From NCBI RefSeq assembly GCF_000272475.1, contig NZ_AKFJ01000014.1:45076-109075 (forward strand): a DNA stretch of 64,000 bases. Direction: 5' to 3'. The DNA comes from Novosphingobium sp. Rr 2-17. Lineage in GTDB: Bacteria > Pseudomonadota > Alphaproteobacteria > Sphingomonadales > Sphingomonadaceae. The position numbers were made by a program, and so were the translations under genes. Positions 9,045-17,620 of this stretch are shown piece by piece. Numbering within the stretch: position 1 is the stretch's first letter; each line of letters starts with the position of its first letter. The notes under the pieces are model-generated. The model was given only the letters and a program-made list of their open reading frames with translations. It was not told the origin of the DNA and did not search any database.

Positions 9045-9070
9045 GATGGGCGGCGTTCGCGCCGCCCATC
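9045..9070 (+). terminator. Strong UUCG-capped hairpin after metE
   Basis: A perfect 11-bp stem, GATGGGCGGCG and CGCCGCCCATC, closed by the stable TTCG tetraloop, 24 bp after the metE stop. No T-run follows, so it may terminate weakly or protect the 3' end. Confidence 0.55.
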
Positions 9071-9243
9071 GATAGCCCCCTATCTCAAGAGAAAACCCTG
9101 CATCATCTATCTCGGCTTGGATCAATCGTACGGATTGTGCGCTATATCCGCATGTGGTTTTATCAGACGGCACGAGTTGAGCAGGGCAAACCCGGTTGCC
9201 CGGCTGCCCCCAGTCGGTGCGGTGGCAGAATCGGAGATGGCGG

Positions 9244-9897
9244 ATGGCGAACAAGAACGATCTCGAATTGTCGAGGCGCGGCGTGATGGTCGCAGGCGGC
9301 GCATCGGCGGCGCTCACCGCGTTTCCAGCGGTGGGAGCCAGTGGAGATTCTTCCGTGTCACAAGGGCTCCCGCAGCAAAAGCCCTCGACCATGCGCGTGT
9401 CGCTCAAGGTCAATGGCAAGCGGCAAGACTTGGAGGTGGATACGCGCACCACGCTGCTCGACGCCCTGCGCGAGCACATCCAACTGACCGGCACCAAGAA
9501 GGGCTGTGACCATGGACAGTGCGGGGCCTGCACGGTCTTAGTCAACGGCACCCGGATCAATAGCTGCCTGACGCTTGCCGTCATGCACCAGGGTGACAAG
9601 ATCACTACGATCGAAGGGCTTGGAACACCCGAAAAGCTCCACCCGATGCAGGCCGCCTTCATCAAGCACGATGGCTATCAGTGCGGCTACTGCACGCCAG
9701 GGCAGATTTGCTCGGCTGTGGCGGTGATCGAAGAGATCCGTGCCGGCATGCCCAGTCACGTGACCGCTGACATCAAGGTCGCGGCGCCTTTGTCCAACGA
9801 TGAAATGCGCGAGCGAATGAGTGGCAATATCTGCCGCTGCGGTGCCTATTCCAACATCATGGAGGCCATGGCCGAAGTCGCGGGGGAAAGGGCATGA
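9244..9897 (+). CDS. paoA: Periplasmic aldehyde oxidoreductase, 2Fe-2S subunit (PaoA type)
   Basis: Iron-sulfur subunit (217 residues) of a xanthine-oxidase-family molybdoenzyme. A twin-arginine signal is clear at residues 10-30 ([18 protein letters not shown]), as in E. coli PaoA and unlike cytosolic xanthine dehydrogenase subunits. The plant-type cluster motif [16 protein letters not shown] and the second cluster motifs QCGYCTPGQ and GNICRCGAY follow. The ATG at 9244 is chosen so that the Tat signal is N-terminal; an upstream ATG at 9196 would bury it. Its stop overlaps the start of paoB by 4 bp. The complex would detoxify aldehydes in the periplasm; the substrate range is not readable. Confidence 0.92.
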   Translation: MANKNDLELSRRGVMVAGGASAALTAFPAVGASGDSSVSQGLPQQKPSTMRVSLKVNGKRQDLEVDTRTTLLDALREHIQLTGTKKGCDHGQCGACTVLVNGTRINSCLTLAVMHQGDKITTIEGLGTPEKLHPMQAAFIKHDGYQCGYCTPGQICSAVAVIEEIRAGMPSHVTADIKVAAPLSNDEMRERMSGNICRCGAYSNIMEAMAEVAGERA

Positions 9898-10859
9898 AGC
9901 CGTTTTCCTACGAACGCGCGACGTCTGCAAAGGACGCTGCCGCCAAGGCTGCCCGCATTCCGGGGGCAAAGTTCATCGCCGGCGGCACCAACTTGCTCGA
10001 CTTGATGAAGCTGGAGATCGAGGCGCCTGCCCACCTGATCGACGTCAACGGCCTGGAGCTCGATTCGATCAAGGAAACCCGTGACGGCGGCTTGCGGATC
10101 GGCGCGCTGGTGACGAACAGCAAGATGGCATCCGATAGCCGCGTCCGGCGCGATTATGCCCTGCTGACGCGGGCCACGGTCGCGGGCGCATCGGGCCAGT
10201 TGCGCAACAAGGCGACGACGGCGGGCAACCTGCTCCAGCGTACCCGCTGCCCCTACTTTTACGATACCAATCTGCCCTGCAACAAGCGCAAGCCCGGCTC
10301 CGGCTGCGCGGCGCTGGGCGGGGTAAGCCGACAACTGGGGGTCATCGGCACCAGCGAGGCCTGCATCGCCACGTATCCGGGCGACATGGCCATTGCGATG
10401 CGGGCGCTGGACGCCACGGTGGAAACGATCAAGCCCGATGGTTCGGTGCGCGCGATCCCCATCGCCGACTTCCACCGACTGCCCGGTGACACTCCGCATA
10501 TCGAGACGGCGCTGGAGAAGGGCGAACTGATCACGGCGGTCACGCTGCCCAAGCCACTGGGTGGCACGCATATCTATCACAAGGTGCGTGATCGCGCGTC
10601 GTACGCCTTTGCGCTGGTTTCGGTCGCTGCGGTGATCCAGAGCGACGGCACCGGGCGCTTTGCCGTGGGTGGTATCGCTCCCAAGCCCTGGCGGGTCGAG
10701 GGGGCAGACCAAGCCCTGCCGCAAGGCGCGAAGGCCGCGACGGCTCAATTGCTGTCCGGCGCCAAGCCCACCGAGGATAATCGCTTCAAGGTCACCCTGG
10801 TTGAGCGCACGCTCGCCACAGTGATCGCGGAAGCCAGCGACAAGCGAGATGCAGCATGA
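9894..10859 (+). CDS. paoB: Periplasmic aldehyde oxidoreductase, FAD subunit (PaoB type)
   Basis: FAD-binding subunit of 321 residues from the CO dehydrogenase medium-subunit family. FAD-binding motifs are [11 protein letters not shown] (about residues 29-39) and [15 protein letters not shown] (about 108-122). Between the two lobes is a cysteine-bearing loop (C119, C129, C138 and one more near 158) that corresponds to the extra 4Fe-4S site described for E. coli PaoB. It has 4-bp overlaps with both neighbours, so translation of paoA, paoB and paoC is coupled. It lacks its own signal; in PaoABC the folded complex is exported on the PaoA Tat signal. Confidence 0.92.
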   Translation: MKPFSYERATSAKDAAAKAARIPGAKFIAGGTNLLDLMKLEIEAPAHLIDVNGLELDSIKETRDGGLRIGALVTNSKMASDSRVRRDYALLTRATVAGASGQLRNKATTAGNLLQRTRCPYFYDTNLPCNKRKPGSGCAALGGVSRQLGVIGTSEACIATYPGDMAIAMRALDATVETIKPDGSVRAIPIADFHRLPGDTPHIETALEKGELITAVTLPKPLGGTHIYHKVRDRASYAFALVSVAAVIQSDGTGRFAVGGIAPKPWRVEGADQALPQGAKAATAQLLSGAKPTEDNRFKVTLVERTLATVIAEASDKRDAA

Positions 10860-13069
10860 AGTTCGGCGGGCCTACCACGGGCAAGAACCCGATCGACCAG
10901 CTCAAAGTCGTCGGCAAGGCTACTGACCGGATCGACGGTCCGCTCAAGACGACCGGCACCGCGCCTTATGCTTATGAGCGGCACGATGTGGCCGCAAATC
11001 AGGCCTATGGCTACATCCTGGGCGCAGGGATCGCCAAGGGACGCATCGCGGCGATGGACACGGCGGATGCACGCGCCGCCCACGGTGTGGTGGCCGTAGT
11101 GTCCACGCTCGACCAGGCGCCGTTGACGGTGAGTTCGTCCAACACCGCCCGCTTGTTCGGCGGCGCGGAAGTTCAGCACTATCACCAGGCGATCGCGCTG
11201 GTGGTGGCAGAGACGTTCGAGCAAGCGCGCCACGCGGCGGGGCTGATCCGCGTCGACTATGAGCGCAAGGACGGCAAGTTCGATCTGGCCGCGGTGGCTT
11301 CGGGTGCGCCTTCGGTATCCGATGATGGCAAGCCGGCGCCCGTCGATCGGGTGGGCGATTTCGACGCTGCCTTCTCCTCCGCGCCCGTAAAGCTCGATCA
11401 GACTTACACGACGCCTGACGAAAGCCACGCGATGATGGAACCGCACGCAACCATCGCGTCCTGGTCGGGCGACAAGCTGACGGTGTGGACTTCCAACCAG
11501 ATGATCGCGTGGGCCAAAAAGAACCTCGCGGCAACTCTAAGCCTGGCGCCCGAGAATATCCGCGTTGATTCGCCCTACATCGGCGGCGGTTTTGGCGGCA
11601 AGCTGTTCATCCGTGCCGATGTCGTGCTGGCGGCGCTGGGGGCCAAGGCAGCCGGGCGGCCCGTAAAGGTCGCGCTGCAACGCCCGCTCATCGCCAACAA
11701 CACGACGCATCGCCCGGCCACGATCCAGCGCGTCCGGCTGGGCGCCACGACTGACGGCAAGCTGACGGCGATCGCGCATGAAAGCACGTCGGGCGATTTG
11801 CCGGGCGGTGGGCCGGAGACGGCGATAGCCCAGACCAAGTTGCTTTATGCCGGCGCGAACCGCATGACGGCTATGAAGCTGGCGGTCATCGATTTACCCG
11901 AAGGCAACGCCATGCGCGCGCCGGGCGAGGCACCGGGCCTGATGGTGCTGGAAATGGCGATGGACGAACTGGCGGAAAAGCTGGGCATGGACCCGGTCGA
12001 ACTGCGCATCGTCAATGATACGCAAGTCGATCCCCATGATCCCAAGCGCAAATTCTCGCAGCGCCTGCTAGTCAAATGTTTGCAAATGGGCGCCGAGCGT
12101 TTCGGCTGGAACGCACGTAATCCCAAGCCCGCGCAAGTACGGGACGGTTTGTGGCTGGTGGGTCTGGGTATGGCGGTGGGTTTCCGCAACAGCATGCTGA
12201 CGAAGTCCGCCGCGCGTGCGAAACTGGATGGGCGCGGCCAAGTCACCATCGAAACCGACATGACCGATATCGGCACCGGCACGTACACGATCATTGCCCA
12301 AACCGCCGCCGAGACGATGGGCGTGCCCATCGAGCGCGTGACCGTAAAGCTGGGAGATTCCGACTTCCCGGCATCGGCGGGCTCAGGCGGGCAATGGGGT
12401 GCGGCCAACTCGACCGCTGGCGTCTTCGCTGCCTGCATGAAACTGCGCGAGGCGATCGTTCAGAAGCTGGGCCTCAATGCCGCCGACGTCGAGTTCACCG
12501 ATGGCGAAGTGCGCTCGGGCACCCGGCGCGTCACCTTGGGAGAAGCTGTGGGCGACGCGGGCCTGTCAGCCGAGGACGGCATCGAATACGTCGATAACGT
12601 CGGCAAACGCGAACAGCAGTCCACTTTTGCCGGTCATTTTTGCGAGGTGGCGGTGCATTCGCTGACCGGGGAAATCCGCATCCGCCGCATGCTGGCGGTG
12701 TGCTCGGCTGGCCGTATCCTCAACCCCAAATCCGCCCGCAGCCAGGTAATTGGCGGTATGGTAATGGGGGCGGGGGCAGCGCTGATGGAGGAATTGGCCG
12801 TCGATAAGCGCTTCGGGCTTTTCGTAAACCACGATTTGGCGGGTTATGAAGTGCCGGTTCACGCCGACATCCCGCACCAGGAAGTTGTCTTTCTCGACGA
12901 GGTCGATGCCATGTCCACCCCGCTCAAGGCCAAGGGCGTCGGCGAACTCGGCGTCTGCGGCGTCGGCGCGGCGATTGCCAATGCCGTGTACAATGCCACT
13001 GGCGTTCGTGTGCGCGACTATCCGTTGACGCTCGACAAGTATCTCGACCGCTTACCGCAAGCGGTCTGA
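10856..13069 (+). CDS. paoC: Periplasmic aldehyde oxidoreductase, molybdopterin subunit (PaoC type)
   Basis: Catalytic subunit of 737 residues that binds the molybdenum cofactor. It begins with the family's [24 protein letters not shown], has the cofactor-contact stretch [11 protein letters not shown] (about 240-250) and the C-terminal [10 protein letters not shown] with the catalytic glutamate. The length is close to E. coli PaoC (732). It is the last gene of the three-gene operon. No PaoD/XdhC-type cofactor-insertion chaperone is present next to it, so that function must be encoded elsewhere. A stable hairpin follows. Confidence 0.92.
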   Translation: MKFGGPTTGKNPIDQLKVVGKATDRIDGPLKTTGTAPYAYERHDVAANQAYGYILGAGIAKGRIAAMDTADARAAHGVVAVVSTLDQAPLTVSSSNTARLFGGAEVQHYHQAIALVVAETFEQARHAAGLIRVDYERKDGKFDLAAVASGAPSVSDDGKPAPVDRVGDFDAAFSSAPVKLDQTYTTPDESHAMMEPHATIASWSGDKLTVWTSNQMIAWAKKNLAATLSLAPENIRVDSPYIGGGFGGKLFIRADVVLAALGAKAAGRPVKVALQRPLIANNTTHRPATIQRVRLGATTDGKLTAIAHESTSGDLPGGGPETAIAQTKLLYAGANRMTAMKLAVIDLPEGNAMRAPGEAPGLMVLEMAMDELAEKLGMDPVELRIVNDTQVDPHDPKRKFSQRLLVKCLQMGAERFGWNARNPKPAQVRDGLWLVGLGMAVGFRNSMLTKSAARAKLDGRGQVTIETDMTDIGTGTYTIIAQTAAETMGVPIERVTVKLGDSDFPASAGSGGQWGAANSTAGVFAACMKLREAIVQKLGLNAADVEFTDGEVRSGTRRVTLGEAVGDAGLSAEDGIEYVDNVGKREQQSTFAGHFCEVAVHSLTGEIRIRRMLAVCSAGRILNPKSARSQVIGGMVMGAGAALMEELAVDKRFGLFVNHDLAGYEVPVHADIPHQEVVFLDEVDAMSTPLKAKGVGELGVCGVGAAIANAVYNATGVRVRDYPLTLDKYLDRLPQAV

Positions 13070-13088
13070 CTGCCCGGCGACTTGGCAA

Positions 13089-13119
13089 GTGACGTGGCCG
13101 GAATGGGCGGCCACGTCAC
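13089..13119 (+). terminator. Hairpin after paoC
   Basis: Perfect 11-bp inverted repeat GTGACGTGGCC and GGCCACGTCAC with a 9-base loop, 19 bp past the paoC stop and before the tRNA gene. There is no T-tract, so terminator function is probable but not certain. Confidence 0.5.
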
Positions 13120-13166
13120 GATCGGGCTGGACTGGCCCGGCGTCCCTCGATAATGCGCGGGCGAGT

Positions 13167-13243
13167 GGTCCCGTAGCTCAGCCGGATAGAGCGACAGATT
13201 CCTAATCTGTAGGCCGCGCGTTCGAATCGCGCCGGGGTCACCA
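13167..13243 (+). tRNA. tRNA-Arg (anticodon CCT)
   Basis: The full cloverleaf can be drawn: acceptor GGTCCCG/CGGGGTC with two G-U pairs, D arm GCTC/GAGC, anticodon stem ACAGA/TCTGT with loop TTCCTAA, T arm GCGCG-TTCGAAT-CGCGC, discriminator A and encoded CCA. The anticodon CCT reads AGG, a rare arginine codon in GC-rich genomes. Confidence 0.96.
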
Positions 13244-13260
13244 CTTTCCAACAGCACTGT

Positions 13261-13366
13261 CAGAGCGTTTTCGAAGCAGGTGGAATCACCTGCTGACTCG
13301 GAAAACGCGGTGAAACAAGAAGCTAGAGCAACCGAGCCGATGCAATCGGATCGGAACTTGCTCTAG
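13261..13366. repeat. Alphaproteobacterial palindromic intergenic repeat
   Basis: The stretch runs from AGAGCGTTTTCGAAGC to GGAACTTGCTCTAG. The ends are mutually inverted (AGAGC and GCTCT), there are internal palindromes (GCAGGTGGAATCACCTGC, then GATGCAATCGGATC), and the central AAAACGCGGTGAAACAAGAAG matches the known style of dispersed short palindromic elements of rhizobia and sphingomonads. Only one copy is seen in this window, so repetitiveness is inferred from resemblance. It ends within the 3' end of the minus-strand gene that follows. Confidence 0.6.
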
Positions 13367-16300
13367 CCCGATTGCGGTGGCGTCGCGTCTGCGGTTGCCG
13401 CTGCACTCGCCGGCGCGGCGCCGGCAGGGCTTGCGACGCGGCCAGTGCGTTCCAGCTTCCCCCAGCCGACCACCCAGCCGCCGATGGCCGATGTCAGTGC
13501 CTTCAGCACGACCCAGTACATAACCTGGCGGTAGACGAAACGCTGGGCCAGCAACAAGTGGGCTGGGTAGCGCACGCGGTGTCCGTCGAGGCGATAAGCG
13601 ACCCAGCCGCACAGCAAGTCGATCGCGGTGAAGGCTACCCAGTAGATCGCCATGGTGCCGACGTCCCCGCGGGTCTGCGCCCAGCCGTGAGCGAAGACGC
13701 GCAAGGTGGTGCCGATGATCGACAGCACGAGGGCAAGGTCGATCAAGGGCGAGATCGCCGCGAAGATGATCTGGAACAGCCAGGCTTGCGGCAGACCGAC
13801 CAGCGCCAGGCCAGAAGGTTCACGCGTGCGCAGCACGGCGCGGTGCTTCCACAGGCACTGCAAAGTCCCGAAAGCCCAGCGGTAACGTTGGCGGGCAAGA
13901 GCGCCGAAGGTCTCGGGCGCCTCGGTCCAGGCAACCGCGCGCGGATCATAGGTGACGCGCCAGCCCTTGCGCTGGATGGCGATCGTCAGATCCTGATCTT
14001 CGGCCAGGGTGTCCTCTGGATAGCCGCCCACCGAATCCAGGGCCGCGCGGCGCCACGCACCGACCGCGCCTGGGATCACCGTCATGGCGTCGAACCCAGC
14101 GAGCGCACGGCGTTCGAGGTTCTGGGCAGTGATGTATTCCACCGCCTGCCAGCGAGTGACGAGGTTGACGCGGTTGCCCACGCGCGCGTCGCCGGCCACC
14201 GCGCCGATCTTGGGATCGGCGAACCACCGCACCAGGCGGCGGATGGTCTCGGGCTCGAACTGGGTATCGGCGTCCAACGCGATGACGACTTCGCCTGTGG
14301 CTTCCTGCAAGGCCCGGTTGATGGCTTTGGCCTTGCCGCCGTTCACCAGCGTCAGCAGCGTAACGCGGCGGTCATCGCCGAATTCGCGCGCGACGACGGC
14401 GCTGGTGCCATCCTTGGACCCGTCGTCGGCGACGATGATCTGGATTTCCGGATAGTCGCTGGCCAGCACTCGGGCGACCGAGGACGCGATCACGCGTTCC
14501 TCGTTGTAGGCAGGGATGATGACCGAGACGGTGGGTTCGTAGTGCGGCGGCTCCCCACGGCGGCGGACACTTTGAAAATAGGCGAGGCCAGCCATAATGA
14601 CGGCGCGCGCAAGTCCCAGGGATATGGCAATGTAGAACAGCCACATCAGCGTGGTGGTGACGATCATCAGCGCGATGAAGCCGGCAACGTCGATCCGCAC
14701 AGCCGTCAAGTCAGTCCCTGAGATCACCGGCATCGCCCGGGATTGCGGGATGCCGACAAGCTGGGAAGCGGTAACGAACGTATAGCCTTCGCTTTTCAAT
14801 GTCGCGATGATGCGGGGCAGGGCCGCTACCGTCTGTGAACGGTCGCCGCCGCCGTCGTGGAGGAGAACGACATTGGTGGCGTTCTCCGGGGTGGCGCCGT
14901 GGACCTGGTCGATGACTTGCTGGACGATCGCATCGGTGCCGGGGCGCTGCCAATCGTTGGGGTCGACGTGAAGGCCGACCACGGTGTAGCCCGCGTTCTG
15001 CGCTTCCAGCGCTGGCCCCAGTTCATCCGGCGTGGTTGGTTCGGCGTCACCGAAATAGGGCGCGCGGAACAAGGTCATCGAATGGCCGGTATAAGCCTGG
15101 ACCATCCGCTGGGTAGCATTCAACTGAAGCCGCGTTTCGCCCGGGCCGGCATTGGCAAGGTTAGGGTGCGTGTACGTGTGGTTCCCCAGTTCTCCGCCAT
15201 CGGCGACGATGCGCTTGAGGAGGCCGGGGTTGGACAGCGCGTTCTCGCCGATGACGAAGAACGTGGCGGGGATGTGCGCTGCCTCCAACTGGTCTAGAAT
15301 GCGCGGGGTCCAGGTAGGGTCGGGGCCGTCATCGAAAGTGAGGGCGATCAGCTTGGGGTTCGCACCGCCCGATCGGTGGACGACGTAGGGCGTCGGCAGG
15401 GACTGATACTGCTCCGAACGGATCATGCCTTCGCTGTCGAAGCCAAGCGCACGGCGGCCATCGCGCGGCGTGGCGGTGATGCGCAGGATTTCGCCGGAAC
15501 CCTCGATGTCGGTGCCCGAAAGCGAGCGGGCGATCGTCAGGTTGGGGCGAGTGCCCTTGCGGAACGCCGCCAGATCATCCCAGAATCCCGAATCCTCGGT
15601 GCCCAGGCGCCACATTGCGATATTGCTGATGCCCATGCGCTTGAGCGCGGAGAGCTGGTTCCAACTGGTAGCGGCGTCCAGCATCCATATCGTGTGCTGC
15701 TGGTTCTTGTCGTCGGCATCGCCGTCCTGGTAGGCGAAGCCGGCATTGCCGCTGGCCTGATCGAAGGTGATGTTCGCGTCGCTATCGTGGGCTGCAAGCC
15801 ATGCGTCCTCGATCGAGAGCGCGTCCGCTTCGCCGCCGTGCCAGTCGTAAGCATAGCTACCCAGCGCAACCACCAGCTTATCGGGCGCGATCGTGTGCGT
15901 GGCTTGCTGCACTTCGTGGACGAACCAGCCTTGCGCGGCGATCGGGCCTGCCACGCCGCCTTGCCAGTGCTGGTCGTAGGCCATCAGAATGACCTTGTCG
16001 GCCACTTGCGAGATGGTCTTGTACGGCCAGTCCGGATCGGCTGCGGGCACCGTCACGGACAGCTTGGCATCCTTGGGCAAGGCCTTGCGAAGATCGCGCA
16101 GGAACGCGACGTAATCGCCCATGGCGCGGGGAGGCAGTGCCTCGAAGTCCATGACCAGGCCCTTGTCCCCGCGTGAGGCGACGACCTTGGACAAGCGATC
16201 GGCCAATGCCTTGCGCTGCGCTGCGTCATGCATCAGCGCGGCGGCGCCGGCACCATCCCACTCCTCCGATCCGAAGTTCTGCACCATCGGCATCACTTTG

Positions 16301-16746
16301 AAACGGTGCTGGCCCGCGGCGAGAAACTGGTCGAAACGCGGATCGTTCTCGACCGTGACCTGATGCTGCGGACCGGCGACGTTTATGAGTGCGGGCACCA
16401 CCCAGTCGAGATCGTTGGCATGGCGAGTCAACGACAGGAAGCTGTCATCGCTTCCGGGCAGGTAGAACCCAATCGAAAGCGGTTTTTGCGATGCGCGACC
16501 GGTCAGGTTCTTGGGCAACCACGAACTAAGCGTATGCCGTAACTTTGCCGTGACGAGCGTGGACGCATGGAGGCGCGGCGCGGGCAGTTCCAACTGGCGC
16601 TGGCTTGGCACCGCGACCAAGGTGGTGGCGAACGCGATGGCTGCCAGCAGGATAACGACCAGCAAGGCCGAAAGTCCACGGCGTGACCAGCGGCTGCGGC
16701 GACCGGTGGGATCGAAGAACACAGGCTTGGGCATGGGGTGTCGCAC
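13363..16746 (-). CDS. Three-enzyme polysaccharide protein: GH18 - NodB deacetylase - GT2 glycosyltransferase
   Basis: Giant membrane protein (1127 residues). Order: cytosolic N-tail; transmembrane segment (about 24-46); GH18-type barrel (about 90-400) with MDFEALP carrying the acid glutamate E202; NodB/CE4 deacetylase (about 465-665) with TFDDGPD and the metal-binding HTYTHP; transmembrane segment (about 686-712); family 2 glycosyltransferase (about 738-960) with DDGS, DAD at 825-827, EDQD and QRYRW (953-957); then several C-terminal transmembrane segments. The predicted topology puts hydrolase and deacetylase in the periplasm and the transferase in the cytosol, so one chain could polymerise, export, deacetylate and cut a GlcNAc-like polymer, resembling PgaB plus PgaC. 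The start is GTG at 16746 behind GAAAAGAG, or ATG at 16734. No outer-membrane partner gene lies nearby. Substrate is inference. Confidence 0.88.
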   Translation of the reverse strand: MRHPMPKPVFFDPTGRRSRWSRRGLSALLVVILLAAIAFATTLVAVPSQRQLELPAPRLHASTLVTAKLRHTLSSWLPKNLTGRASQKPLSIGFYLPGSDDSFLSLTRHANDLDWVVPALINVAGPQHQVTVENDPRFDQFLAAGQHRFKVMPMVQNFGSEEWDGAGAAALMHDAAQRKALADRLSKVVASRGDKGLVMDFEALPPRAMGDYVAFLRDLRKALPKDAKLSVTVPAADPDWPYKTISQVADKVILMAYDQHWQGGVAGPIAAQGWFVHEVQQATHTIAPDKLVVALGSYAYDWHGGEADALSIEDAWLAAHDSDANITFDQASGNAGFAYQDGDADDKNQQHTIWMLDAATSWNQLSALKRMGISNIAMWRLGTEDSGFWDDLAAFRKGTRPNLTIARSLSGTDIEGSGEILRITATPRDGRRALGFDSEGMIRSEQYQSLPTPYVVHRSGGANPKLIALTFDDGPDPTWTPRILDQLEAAHIPATFFVIGENALSNPGLLKRIVADGGELGNHTYTHPNLANAGPGETRLQLNATQRMVQAYTGHSMTLFRAPYFGDAEPTTPDELGPALEAQNAGYTVVGLHVDPNDWQRPGTDAIVQQVIDQVHGATPENATNVVLLHDGGGDRSQTVAALPRIIATLKSEGYTFVTASQLVGIPQSRAMPVISGTDLTAVRIDVAGFIALMIVTTTLMWLFYIAISLGLARAVIMAGLAYFQSVRRRGEPPHYEPTVSVIIPAYNEERVIASSVARVLASDYPEIQIIVADDGSKDGTSAVVAREFGDDRRVTLLTLVNGGKAKAINRALQEATGEVVIALDADTQFEPETIRRLVRWFADPKIGAVAGDARVGNRVNLVTRWQAVEYITAQNLERRALAGFDAMTVIPGAVGAWRRAALDSVGGYPEDTLAEDQDLTIAIQRKGWRVTYDPRAVAWTEAPETFGALARQRYRWAFGTLQCLWKHRAVLRTREPSGLALVGLPQAWLFQIIFAAISPLIDLALVLSIIGTTLRVFAHGWAQTRGDVGTMAIYWVAFTAIDLLCGWVAYRLDGHRVRYPAHLLLAQRFVYRQVMYWVVLKALTSAIGGWVVGWGKLERTGRVASPAGAAPASAAATADATPPQSG

Positions 16747-16822
16747 ACTCTTTTCGTCGGGTTATGCCGACGCATTAGATCAATTGCCATGATCTGGCAG
16801 TGATCGCATTCTTAATTTTACG

Positions 16823-17620
16823 TCATGTCGCAGGCTGGCTTAATTGCGGCCTGAGATCGGGTATGGCGTTGCCCAGCGTGCGCAGGATCGTGTTCGAAAG
16901 GCGTACCGGGTCGCGATCGAGGTAATGGTCGCCGGATAAGCCGACGACTTGGGCCTGGGTGCGATCAAGTACCGGGCACAGGCTGCCTTTTTCCTTCAGA
17001 CCGTAGATGCAGATCACCGGCGCCCAGTGCAGCGCGCGCATATTGGCGAGCGGCACGGCATCGGGTTTGTCCATATAGGCGATGCCCACCGGGTCTGCGC
17101 GATAATAGACGGTGGTCGCAGGAACGGTCAGTTCAATGGCGGCGATGCGAGCGCGCAAGTCCGGCGGCAGGTCAGGGGCAGCGGTGGCGACGATGTCGGC
17201 GCCGTAGGACTGGCCGGCCAGGATGATTCGCTCCGCGCCGGTGCGCTTGAGGGCCATCCGCAAGGTGTCGGCCAGGATAGCGTCCACTTCCGCCCTGGTC
17301 CGGTGATGGGCGAAGACCACCGGCGAGCTGAGGCCGATCACGGGCAGGCCATGCGCGGCGAGGCTTTGGGTGATGTCTCCGCTCATCCCGAAGTTGAAGC
17401 CCATGTCGCCCGAAAGGAACACTACGGCGGTGCGGGCCCGCACATTGCCTCCTGCTACGGGGAAGATGCGTATGGGCTCGCGTCCCAGCAGGCCCAGCTT
17501 GGGCGCATTGGCGGCAAGACCGCCGAGCACCGCCAGCACCAATGCCGCGATCCCCAGCCAGCGCATCCACCGGGGCCGGACCTTCTTGGGGCCAAGCCGT
17601 CGTTCTGAAAATCCGCTCAT
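16823..17620 (-). CDS. VirJ/AcvB-family alpha/beta hydrolase (probable aminoacyl-phosphatidylglycerol hydrolase)
   Basis: Exported or membrane-anchored hydrolase of 265 residues: one N-terminal transmembrane segment (about 20-38), then a VirJ domain with the strand-turn VVFLSGDMGFNFG and the nucleophile elbow ILAGQSYGADI (Ser138). In Agrobacterium and Rhizobium, AcvB/AtvA is encoded behind the MprF homologue LpiA and, by published work on AcvB, hydrolyses lysyl-phosphatidylglycerol. The same order occurs here: its ATG at 17620 overlaps the mprF stop by 4 bp. The long frame upstream of that ATG is antisense-like noise inside mprF. It has a single domain, like VirJ, not the two-part AcvB. Function is inferred from operon and family. 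Confidence 0.85.
   Translation of the reverse strand: MSGFSERRLGPKKVRPRWMRWLGIAALVLAVLGGLAANAPKLGLLGREPIRIFPVAGGNVRARTAVVFLSGDMGFNFGMSGDITQSLAAHGLPVIGLSSPVVFAHHRTRAEVDAILADTLRMALKRTGAERIILAGQSYGADIVATAAPDLPPDLRARIAAIELTVPATTVYYRADPVGIAYMDKPDAVPLANMRALHWAPVICIYGLKEKGSLCPVLDRTQAQVVGLSGDHYLDRDPVRLSNTILRTLGNAIPDLRPQLSQPAT

Noticed and set aside
13372..14721. 449-codon plus-strand frame opposite the GT2 domain
   Set aside because: Composition is that of an antisense shadow; the minus-strand frame has clear catalytic motifs throughout.
15376..16176. 266-codon plus-strand frame opposite the GH18 domain
   Set aside because: Shadow of the large polysaccharide gene; no recognisable family.
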